In this document: piece by piece, positions 34,112 through 44,865 of the stretch
How positions within the stretch are numbered: the stretch's first letter is position 1
How the letters are laid out: each line of letters opens with the position of its first letter
Assembly (NCBI GenBank): GCA_951799425.1
Contig: OX637391.1
Coordinates: 18,090,551 to 18,154,550, forward strand
Direction: 5' to 3'
Origin: Ilex aquifolium
Lineage: Eukaryota; Streptophyta; Magnoliopsida; Aquifoliales; Aquifoliaceae
DNA: 64,000 nt
Notes under the pieces: model-generated
The model's database searches: none
What the model was told of the DNA's origin: nothing
What the model saw: the letters and a program-made list of their open reading frames with translations, nothing else
Position numbers and translations under genes: made by a program

Positions 34112-37100
34112 ATGCAAGCTTCAACGTTCGCTGTCAAGGGAAACCTAGGTTTCAACATAAAAAATCATAGGGTTTTACCAGAACTTGGTGAATTTAGGAG
34201 GAGGAGGAGTTCAGCGCTGAATGATCATTGCATGAAAGAGAGAAACAGTTGCTTTGGATTGCGCGTCGATTCCGTTTCCATGGGGACTGAGCTCGTCCGT
34301 GCGAGAGCGAGTGTTCAGAGTGCATTTCGGTCCTCAGTCAAAGCCAGATCAGTCAAGGCTCAAGCTTCTGGTTTGTGCATATGTTTTCCTTTTAGTGCTT
34401 GATTTCATGTCTCTCTGTTTTTTTTCTGCAAATCTTCTGGATTAGTTAGTGCAGCTCCTTGTGCCATGATTTAGCATCATGAAGTCTCCGAATGCACTGT
34501 TGCAACAAAAAACTATGAATTTGTGTTTTCCTTTTAGGGGATGACTGATGAGGCATGAACCAGTTTTTTGAATCTCGTAAGGGCTATACCTTACCAAGTG
34601 GAGCAATTCTTAGCTTTGGACTTGGCAAACTTGCTGCCTTTCTGTTCTGGTATAATGATAGGGAGTATTCTGAGTTGTTCGTACTCCTTTCTTTGCTTAA
34701 CGATGTTACTTTGAATCAAGATTCTTTAGATTATAGAGTTTGGATGATTGATTCCACGGTTCCTTTTTGTGCTAGCCCTTCTTTGACATTTGATTGATAA
34801 TCCTTCTTTTCCACCCTTTTACTCATCATTGAAGATTTGGAAGGAGAAAGTGTTTTTGAAGGTACAAGTTTGTGCATGAGTTATTTCTCAGGCAAGCTTA
34901 ATACTAACGATGTGCTCCAAAAAAGGAGACCTAATGTTTGTTTTTCACTACAATGGTGTGTGCAAAGGCGATAGTGAAAGTGTGAACCATTTATTTGTGC
35001 ATTGCCCTATTGCTCGTTCATTATGGCACAAGTTATTTGGCTTGGTTGGGCATTGTTGGGTGCACCAAGTTCCACATCTTCTATGTTTTGTTTGGATATT
35101 AAGGGTTTTGGTAGTGGTGGTAGAGAAAGTACTCTATGGCAATGTGCTTTTTTTGCTATTGTGTGGGTTATTTGCTTGAAAAGAATCTTGAGAATTTTTT
35201 AGCATAAAAGTGAGATGGTGGAAGGATTGTGAAATTGTATCTACTTAGTCTTTTTTTGGGCTTCCGTGACTAGAGACTTTACGAATAGTCTTTTGTTTTG
35301 CATCATGGCGAGTTGTACAGCTTCGTGTGGATTGTATTGACACTAGTTGGATGCTATAGTGCTTAGCACTTTTCTTTTTACTCGGCTTTGGGGTGGACTT
35401 CTTGTCTACTTCTGGCCGTTTGTTTTTGTACTTATTCACTTTATCCATTAATAAAATTTTTGTTTCTTATCAAAAAAAAAAAAAAGATAACACAAATATT
35501 CTTTGTTTCAGTCTGTTAAGTTGCATTCCAAAAAGCTGAAATTCCTTTTTAAGCTGTCATCTACTTCTGTTGCCTGTGAAATCTTACATACAATAGAAGT
35601 GTGAAGTTGTTGGGTAAGGAATTCTCTGTCTTGTTGTCATGAATTCTGTGATAGAGTAGAACATGATTATTGATTTCTTATAATTCTGTGAGTTCACATT
35701 GCAATTTATGGATAAATCTGCATCTACTATCTTTTTTTTTCCAGAAATTATGCATCTACTGTCTTCAGTTTCTTCATATTGAAACTGCGCCATATGATTA
35801 AAAAGTTCTTATTTCTTTTTGCTGTTATTGAATTTTTGGTTGCTGCCCTGTTATACTTCATGATTTCCTGTCCTAATTTTCTAACAAGCAGCGTGGTCTA
35901 TTTTTGAGTCGCAGAAGGAGATATTGAGGATGTTGCTCCTGCCAAAGTTCAAGAGAAATCATCTGCATCAGTTCTGCCATATGTTGGTGTTGCTTGTTTG
36001 GGAGCCATTTTATTTGGATATCATCTGGGGTATGCCTTTGTTCAAGTATAGAAATAATTTTTCTTTACTCACTTTTTCCTCTCTGTCAATCCGAATAATT
36101 TGAATGTTCTTTACCACCTGAATTACTTGTCATGCCACCTCTAGTTGTAATCTGACAAGTGAATGTGGTTTTTTAAGTCCAGTTCTGAATTCACATTCGT
36201 AGTTGGTACAATTATTGCCATGCTGTTAAGGTAGACAATTGTGAGACTTACTATTCCCTTGTATATTCTTCCTTATCTGCTTCAGGGTGGTTAATGGTGC
36301 CCTAGAGTATCTTTCCAAGGATCTTGGGATTGCTGAAAACACTGTTTTGCAAGGCAAGTCTTCGTTGCTTTATGTGATGAAACATTTGATTCGTGTTGGC
36401 ATAGGGTGATGTTTACTAATTTATGTCTTTGGCATATTTTTTGATAGACTATAATAAAAGCACATCACCAGGTTCAGTGAATTTGATTGCCCTTGTCCAA
36501 AAAGCCCCCTACTATGCATTTGAATTTGTACTATTCTATTGATTGAGGTAGATATGGCTGAATTACAAATTACAATTCACATACTTCACTTACATATGTC
36601 TCCTGCTAGTCTCAATTGCAGATTGTATGGTAATTTTTATGGGTGGTTTTTTTATTTATCTAGGATTACAAGTTTGTCATTGTCATTTTTTAAACAGGAT
36701 GGATTGTTAGCACACTTCTTGCTGGCGCCACTGTTGGTTCATTTACGGGGGGAGCATTGGCTGACAAATTTGGCCGGACAAAGACTTTTATTCTGGATGC
36801 AATCCCACTTGCAGTTGGAGCATATCTTTGGTTTGCTCCTTTTGCATTGATGATGAGGCTCTAAATTTTTTTTTTTTTTTTTCAGAAACTCCATGTCTTT
36901 AACGGTCTCACCATTTTTCAGTGCCACAGCCCAGAGTGTACAGACAATGATAATTGGTCGTTTACTAGCTGGCATTGGAATTGGCATCTCATCTGCTATT
37001 GTGCCACTTTACATTTCCGAGGTGGTACCTTCTCACAATCATAGTATTCCATGCTTTCCTGAATGCCTTTTCACTTTTTACCTAACACTTAACTGTGGAC

Positions 37101-40100
37101 AGATATCACCAACCGAGATTCGGGGTACACTTGGATCTGTCAACCAACTATTCATCTGTGTTGGGATTCTTGCAGCATTGGTGGCTGGATTGCCTTTAGC
37201 TGGAAATCCTTTGTGGTACTCTCTCGTTCCATGTTTCATATTCAAGCCACAGTCACTGATTAGTGAATTAAATCAGCCTGATACATTAATGAGCTCTGAT
37301 GTGTGATATGTTGTGTAGCCCTTTAGAAGGACTTTTACAGAGGTGGCTACCTTCTTACTGACTGCACTCCTACGTGCTGGCGTTCAATTAGTAGCGCATG
37401 GAGTCTTGCATGATAAATTATGAGGCCCTATAATAGTGTGACATCAGCATTCTCTTAGAGTACAAACTGACATAACTTGATAATGTAGCTAACAGGCAGA
37501 ACCTAATGGTGGATTTTGTTTTGTCTAAATTATAAAAACCTATTTGTCTTGGCCTCCTAGATCGTGTTGATATTTAAAGTTTTCAAATTGTGCTTTCCCT
37601 TTTGTTCTGATTTTTATTTTGTTTATCCTCGTGTGTTTTGATTTTCCTTTTTCCTGCTTTACATTAGCTTGAGTCATTTAACTCATTCTATCTTGTTGGA
37701 CATTATTGTGCTAACACGATACTCCAACATCCAAAAACATCAAACTCTTCTCATTAAGCTTTTTGCATAAGTGCTCTGTATAATATTGTAACTTTTAGAA
37801 ATAATCATGACAATTTAACGGGTTTCTTCTCTTAATTGGCATAATTTTTAGATAATTGAAAGGCTAGAAGTAGTTCAATAGCTTTTATAATGAGGGCAAA
37901 CTGAAGACAACTCACACGGCTTAGGTACTAAAATAAATGGTAATTGGCTTTAAATAATACCTTATAACACCGGGGAATCACTTTATAATTCTCCCCTTGC
38001 CGGTTCTTATCCTCTTTTGCCATGAGATGAAATCCTTGTGCCATCGAATATTTGCATTGATCATGCGCAGCTAAGCACATCGAGACAACAGCATTGGTAC
38101 ATGTGCCATACTATGAAAATATTTACTTACGTCAAATATAAAGAGACTACAAACTCATCATCTTTGTATAATCAAGTTGGAGTTCTGAAGTTCCATAGAA
38201 CATTGAATTGGGACAACCTAGTGCTAATGGAGCATTCTCTTTACCTCCATGTGTGATGTCTATGTTGTGGCATTAGGTCATAAAAATGCTTGGTGTGACC
38301 ATTTCATAATGGAATAAAATTAGAAAGCCATGAAATGTTACTGCCAGAATATCGCCTCCGACGTTTAACCCTAAGCCCTGAACCATCAGTATACCTGAGT
38401 TTTGACTTCATCTTTTCCCAGCCAATCAAGAGGACCAGAGCCATTTTGCCATTGCATTGACTTCTTTCCTATGTCCATCCTTTTTTTCTCCAAGTTTCTT
38501 CCAGTCTGTTGTCAAGTTTCAAATCAATCTTGCATCAACCAGCAGAAATTTTAAGACTTCAAATTTTATTCAGTCGAAGATTTTATGCTTCGATAATAAG
38601 TACATGTTACGTTGATTAAGTGATTATATATCACACTGATTGAGGTTTATTTGTACAACTCCCTTCTGGGAATTTAAAAGTTTTGTTTTAAAGTGATATT
38701 TGTTATTCCTCTGAGTTGGGCATGTACACAATTTATTTCAGTATTATCACCACTTTTGTCTCTTATTCTGTCCTCTGTACATCTTTGTCAGGTGGAGAAC
38801 AATGTTTGCTATTGCAGTTGTTCCTTCTATACTTTTGGCACTTGGAATGGCATTTTCTCCAGAAAGCCCTCGGTGGCTCTATCAGGTTTTCTTTGCAAGT
38901 GATTAAGTCCTGTGGTCGAAAACTGTCTTTGCCTGTTTTCTGTGCAGTTTTGTTGTGCATGCAATATATTTGCATTCTAGGTTATTGCTCATCTATTTTA
39001 TTGCTAAACTACGCAAAATGTCTTCGCAGCAAGGGAAAATCTCTCAAGCTGAAACAGCTATTAAAAGGCTATTTGGAAAAGAAAGAGTTGCTGAGGTTAT
39101 GAATGATCTAAATGCTGCAGCTCAAGGTTCTTCAGAACAAGAAGCTGGGTGGTTTGATCTTTTCAGTAGCCGGTATAATAAAGGTATACCTCGAATAATC
39201 AAAAGCTTCTTGTATCAGATCTCAGGGACAATATGCGGAATGGCAACAGTATAATTGGCCATGCTGCATATTTATGTTGATGCTAGAGTATGCCACATGG
39301 CATAGTAGATTCTGTTGGTTGAATGGCGGAAATACATGAGGCATCGGTGTTATAGTGTCTGATTTATTGGCTTCAAAGCTTTTGCCCTAAAAATTCAAAA
39401 ACAGCTACTACATTATCTTTTATACTTCCATTTACTCTTTTAAATGTTACCTGCATCTTGTTAGATGCCAATCTTCTTGCTCCCTATCGCTTCAAATCTG
39501 AAGAGCTTGTAAAGGTCTAAGTTCCATTGAAACAAGATTACTGATGTGCACTGTTATGATTTTTGATTTCTGCTTTGGTTTTTGCAGGGGTTGACCTATG
39601 CTTCATGAATACTAACATTTTGTTTTTTTGGGGGTGGGGTAGAGGAAGATTTAGTGTTTATGGATGCAACATAGGTGTGAGTTGTCCTAGATTATTCTTC
39701 TTTTTGAAGATGACATTGACATTTTATCCATGGCAAACAATTAATTGTATCTCTTCATCTCTTGGTAGGCCTTGTTATGTATGTAATGTGATACAGTATT
39801 TTCCAATTAATCAGAATATGTTCTTGACAGGGAAAGAGGCACATAGTTGAGTCTGAATATGGTCAGCCGTGCAAATGAAAATCCCTCGGTTCACTCTCCC
39901 AACAAAAATATTGATAGACAATTAAGTTCAAAATCTGTTATATATTATTATCACCAACAAGCGTGACATGTTTCTTACTCATTCTGTTATATGTGGTCCC
40001 TGATACCTCCTTGAGAAAGTAGCAAAGACGAAATTTCTGACATCTATCTATTGCTGCAGTTGTCAGTGTTGGTGCATCACTTTTCTTGTTCCAACAGTTG

Positions 40101-43100
40101 GCTGGAATAAATGCTGTGGTATACTATTCTACTTCTGTGTTTCGTAGTGCTGGAATTACATCCGATGTTGCCGCCAGTGCTCTGGTTGGGGCGTCAAATG
40201 TTTTTGGTTAGTATTCTTAAGAAGTTTAATAGAAATGTTATTTTGCATCTTATATTTCATGTGATTGACAGTTTTTTTTTTTGCAGGTACAACTGTGGCA
40301 TCCTCTTTAATGGATAAGCAGGGAAGGAAAAGTCTTCTGATTACAAGCTTTGCTGGAATGGTATTTCCCATCCTTAATTGTTCTACAGATATGAAGCACA
40401 TGGACATGAATACTCATATAAGATTCATATTTACATTCTCAGGGGCAAATGCCTAATAATTCAACGGTGTTAAGCCAACTACTTGGGTTTGGCATCAAAT
40501 TGCATACTTTTCCGTCAATTAACTTTTTGGGCTAATAAAGCTTTAAGTTAAATACTTCGATCAGGTGTTTGCATTTATTAAGCTTTTCATTATTTTTCCT
40601 CCCTACCATTGCTTTATGTTGGTGATTGTTCATCAATTTCATGGTCAGAAGCTTGGGTAAAAACTAACAATAGATATTACATTATTCAGAAGTTTAAGTC
40701 AGAAAACACTGATTGTTAATGCTTTCATAGTGTGTTGAGAAAAACACACTGATGAGTCTTAACAATCATGATTATGATCATGATTGGTGCTTACACGGAA
40801 ACGGGACACATACACCATACGACACATACATGTTGACAAGGCAAATCTATAAAATGGGACATGTACACAAGGCAAGGTACAAATAATTGTGCAATGTATA
40901 GTCAAAATATATTTTTTACTAAATTATGGTTATTTAGCTGCACAATACAAGAAAAGCAAAACTTAATGATATGTAAATCATATATCTACTACCCTAACAT
41001 GTATTTTTAGTGCAATGGACCCTAGTAATAATCACCCATTTAAAGAAAAAAGGTTGCAAGCATACACAATTATAATGATAGATTTTTTCTTCTCAAGATC
41101 TCAACTTTATGTTTTTCAGCTTTTCTAATAAGTTTCAAGTAAAAGTGTAATATGATTAGCCTTAACGATCATACCTCTCAGTCATATAAGATAGTCATAT
41201 GTTGAATTTCCGATAGTTAGCAAGTGTTCGAGAAGTAGCAATCTTGAAGATAGAGCCACTTCGAGTTTGATTCTTTCTATTGTTAATGACTTCAATTTTA
41301 ATCATGGTATTTTTTATAAAAGAAATTGGCTTGTTGATTATTCAGATGTCTTTTCTTTGAAAAGTTTTTCTTTGAATATATTTTGATGATCCCTCAAGTA
41401 CTTTTTTTCTCTCGTCTTTGAGCTAAAATGCCTATTAAGGTACTAGTTCGTGCATGTACAACTTGCACATGCTAAGATTAATACCAATGATATGCTTCAA
41501 AGAAAAAGATCTCATGCTTGTCTCTCTTTGCATTAGTGTGGTGTGTGCTGACGTATTAGAGAAAGTTTTGATCATTTATTTTTGCATTATCCCATAGCAT
41601 GGTTGTCATGGCACAAATTATTTAATGCAGTAGGATACGTTAGGAAATGTGTCATTCTCTCTACTACATGAGTTATTAGGTTGGAGAGGACTGCTATTAA
41701 ATGATGATATGTTCGAGGTGGTGGAAGGATTTGGGATCGAATGTATTTTCTTGCATCTTTTTGGGCTTTGTTCACTAAAGAATTTGAAAGAATTCTTCTA
41801 TTTTGCATTGTAGCAGGGTGGAGAGCAATTTGTGATGAATAATTAGGATCTTCTTATGTATCTAAGACCCAAGATTCATTGTTTGTTTTGTTTTTGTCTC
41901 TGTATTTCTGGTTTGATGACTTGTCCACTTTACCTCTTTATTATCTATCGTCACGACGTGTGTGTGAGTGTCCAAAAAGTGTCGGTATGTGATACGTGTC
42001 CGACATAGACACATCACCTTGTTAGCCGTGTCTCTGCTTCTTAGGGTCCTTGTTGTAGATATGTGTTCGAAATGCCAGGAAGGCAGCACTGAATTTGGGT
42101 TCTGATCAATGTTTGAAATCACACTGCATTTTATTGTTGATGATGTCTTTATTGGCTACCAGATGAATTTGTTCGTTGATTTAAATTATCTTCTAGTTGT
42201 GGATGGCATTGAGCCAGAAAGAATAGTACAAAATTAGAAGTATCTGCATGTGTAGCAAAGTTTGAAGGACAAGATATCTTAGTCTTTTTATCGTATTTGG
42301 GGGTTTCGTTCAATCTTTTATCTAATAGTTAGCTTATGACTGGCTTATGTTTACACTTTTTTTCCCATTTTGAAGGCTGCTTCAATGTTGTTACTTTCGC
42401 TGTCTTTCACCTGGAAGGCCCTGGCACCATATTCTGGCACACTAGCTGTTCTGGGGACTGTCCTGTGAGTCAAATTATTTCCTTGGTGGCTGACTCTGAT
42501 AGTCTTCTTGCTCCAATGGATAGTTTTTGTTTAATAATGACCTATGAAATTTATACTCAACTTTCATTCTATGTACACAGTTATGTACTGTCCTTTTCGC
42601 TTGGTGCTGGTCCTGTGCCTGCTCTTCTACTTCCAGAGATATTCGCCTCTAGAATTAGAGCAAAAGCAGTCGCCTTATCACTAGGGATGCATTGGGTAAG
42701 TCATGACACCAATATTTTAGCTGTGGCTTCTTTGCTGTTGCTTGTGATTGGTTTCTCTCTCAACCAAATAAATTAATCCTGCAGAGTAAAATTGCTCTGT
42801 TTTTGTTCATACAAAATTGTCTTTTCATGCAGAGGTAAATAAAATAAAACAGAGATCGGTAAAATAACCATTTGACTGGAAACTAAAAGGGCAAATTTCG
42901 ATTTACTTTGGTGCGAGTTGACTCAGTAACACATCACCTTCTTATACTTTAGAAATTCCCAACTATCGTCCTGTTTATGGACAGGACTGAAACCTTGAGT
43001 AATTCCATAAAAGTTAACTCAAATGTTAAAATTATTTTTATACCATATATTATATTTCTTTTTTGTTCTCTCTTTTAAATAAATTGATCCCTTTCTCTCT

Positions 43101-43772
43101 TGGCCATTTGTGTCGTATGTCTTGAGTAGATTCTTCAAGTTGTATAAATTTTTAGGAAGAAGAACACTACGAATACAAAAAATGGAGGGTTTTATTGTCA
43201 TTTAATACGAAATTGTTAACCCCGTAAGCTGGTACACTTTAGCACTAAATTTTAAAGGGTGAAGTGTAGGTTTTAAATATAAGGAGATAAATTGTCACTA
43301 CCTGAAGCCCAAATGACATAATTTAACCCAACTAAGCACACACATACACACATCACGAAACTAGAATTATGGCCATTTTCTTTCTGTTGTGTTTTTGTCT
43401 TGAAATATAGTTTTTGCAAAAATACACTAGTCTACCACCCATGCATGGGAGAATACATCAACGTTGAAAAGAAGAGTATTTTGTGCAACATTTTTGCATT
43501 AGATTCTTTTATGATGATGTGTAATAGTCTTTTGACTTTGGATTGCCTTTCGCTGTTGGTTTAAACTACATTGTTTTCTGCTTGAACAGATATCTAATTT
43601 CGTCATCGGCCTGTATTTTTTGAGCGTTGTAAATAAGTTTGGTATCAGTACAGTGTACCTTGGATTTGCGGCTGTCTGTCTTCTTGCCGTCTTGTATATA
43701 GCTGGTAATGTTGTGGAAACAAAGGGAAGATCACTCGAGGAAATAGAACGTGCCCTTAACCCAGCAATTTAA
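34112..43772 (+). CDS. pGlcT: Plastidic glucose translocator
   Basis: Glucose exporter of the plastid inner envelope (major facilitator, sugar-porter family), carrying glucose from starch breakdown to the cytosol. The 13 exons assemble without a stop: 34112-34370, 35915-36029, 36286-36353, 36698-36830, 36922-37021, 37103-37215, 38792-38885, 39030-39183, 40060-40206, 40287-40360, 42376-42464, 42581-42695, 43590-43772; 1644 nt, 547 residues, phases consistent at every junction. The first about 100 residues form a Ser/Arg-rich plastid transit region. Then about 12 membrane segments with family motifs: LADKFGRTK (exon 4), PESPRW (exon 7), FQQLAGINAVVYYS (exon 9), DKQGRKS (exon 10), PALLLPEIFASRIRAKA (exon 12) and VETKGRSLEEIE (exon 13). 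Length matches known pGlcT proteins. Intron 3 uses a GC donor. Introns 1 and 10 hold LINE relics. Reads as functional. Confidence 0.96.
34840..35485 (+). pseudogene. LINE 3' relic in pGlcT intron 1
   Basis: A short frame gives VCKGDSESVNHLFVHCPIAR and SLWHKLFG, the zinc-binding region downstream of a LINE reverse transcriptase. It is followed by non-coding DNA and ends at ATAAAATTTTTGTTTCTTATC plus an A-run (to about 35485). Stops and frameshifts are present. Same family as the relic at 41430, sense orientation relative to pGlcT. Confidence 0.7.
36354..36697 (+). other. pGlcT: GC-AG intron 3 of pGlcT
   Basis: The donor reads CAAG|GCAAGTC and the acceptor TTTTAAACAG|GATGG. Only this boundary keeps the conserved frame (TVLQ-G-WIVSTLLAGA), so the intron starts with GC. 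GC-AG introns are a known minority class with a strong donor context, as seen here (AG|GCAAGT). Confidence 0.85.
41430..42045 (+). pseudogene. LINE 3' relic in pGlcT intron 10
   Basis: 41440-41610 is related by eye to the relic in intron 1 (GTACAACTTGCACATGCTAAG against GTACAAGTTTGTGCATGAGTT, then ACCAATGATATGCTTCAAAGA). It is heavily decayed. The last part (41950-42045, GTGTCCGACATAGACAC, GTGTCTCTGCTTCTTAG) looks like one end of a hAT MITE. A possible partner end (GCTTACACGGAAACGGGACAC) is at about 40789, but that pairing is weak. Confidence 0.5.
43427..43449 (-). mobile_element. Possible Helitron 3' terminus, minus strand
   Basis: On the minus strand the palindrome CCCATGCATGGG (43449-43438) is followed by TGGTAGA, CTAG (43430-43427) and T. 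This fits the Helitron 3' signature, inside pGlcT intron 12. No 5' end was found, and a 12-bp palindrome plus CTAG can occur by chance. Confidence 0.3.
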
Positions 43773-44865
43773 GCAGCATACTTATGAGTGTGTCATGAAA
43801 ATAAGATCTGTTTTCTACAGCTCACTGATCTTGACCTGAGGAACTTCTCTCCTGCTGCACCCCCTATATTATGCTGAGAAAAGGACTTGGGCGGCCAACT
43901 TTGTTGCCCACCATTTTGCTGTTCTTCATTTGAGTGTTTGATCTTAAATGTGACTAGTGTTAGGGAAGTGTTCAGACATTGTGATATGTTGGATTGGGCA
44001 ATGTGGCTCTGTGATCTGAGTTAAGATTTTTGTGATTCGGTTCTTTAATTGTATTATGATCTTATGTGAACTCAGATTGCCGAACATTACTTCTTATGAT
44101 GCTATATGTTGGATCCTAGTTGTGGTAGGCTTGAGGCGTGATTAACTTCTGAAAAAGCATTAACCAGACGGATGTGTATGCGCGTGTCAATATATAAACT
44201 GTGCAAGATGTTGCACTGTGAAGTTTGCTACACACAAATTTCAAATGAGAATAGTGGGGGAATGAAGAAAACTTACGTCTGAATTTCTGAATGGATTTCA
44301 CCAAAGCTAATGGAAGGTGTTGAGAAAATGATGTTATTATGAATCAAGAAGGGGGAGGGGTTCTCGGTTGAATAGATGGGAGCAGAGAAACAGGCAGCAG
44401 GCGGGAAAAATTGATTTAGTTGTAGCAAAACCTAACATGACTTCACGGACAAACGAAACTCATAGATGCATAGCTATATGTGGCCTAGCTCAATCATAGA
44501 AAAATCTGCCATTACCCCTGTTCCAATACTCTCAACTTTAGTGAACATCAAACCTTGATAAAAGCGGTACCAGAGCTAACGAAGAGACTCCATCTCTCTT
44601 ACAGCAACATTAATTTTCATTTTCACATACAGTCGTTTCAAAGATAAAAGCAGTACCGGAGCTTCCCATAAAGCATTTACAGTAACATAACCAGATTCAC
44701 CGACCAACAAAAATATGACCAGATTCTGGCACGGTGGAGAATTCTGATTTGTAGCAGCCAACCATTCGTTGAAGTTGAACAGCCTTTATCTTCTAACCTC
44801 AAGAGAATGTCGTCAGCGTGATATGTCCACAATCACAGCAAAACCTGCATTTACTCTCGTATCCC
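43773..44865. other. Convergent 3' UTRs and intergenic spacer
   Basis: 3' UTR of pGlcT from the left and of the small minus-strand gene from the right. No coding evidence. A duplicated phrase about AAAGCGGTACCAGAGCT / AAAGCAGTACCGGAGCT occurs at about 44560 and 44647. Confidence 0.5.

Noticed and set aside
34555..34797. Separate small gene in pGlcT intron 1
   Set aside because: An isolated frame between a spliced exon and a LINE relic, with no motif or splice support.
36539..37306. Two or more separate short transporter-like genes
   Set aside because: They are exons of pGlcT with read-through into introns; correct splicing joins them to one frame.
40789..42045. One large hAT element spanning part of pGlcT intron 10
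   Set aside because: The possible ends are only loosely related and no 8-bp duplication was found.
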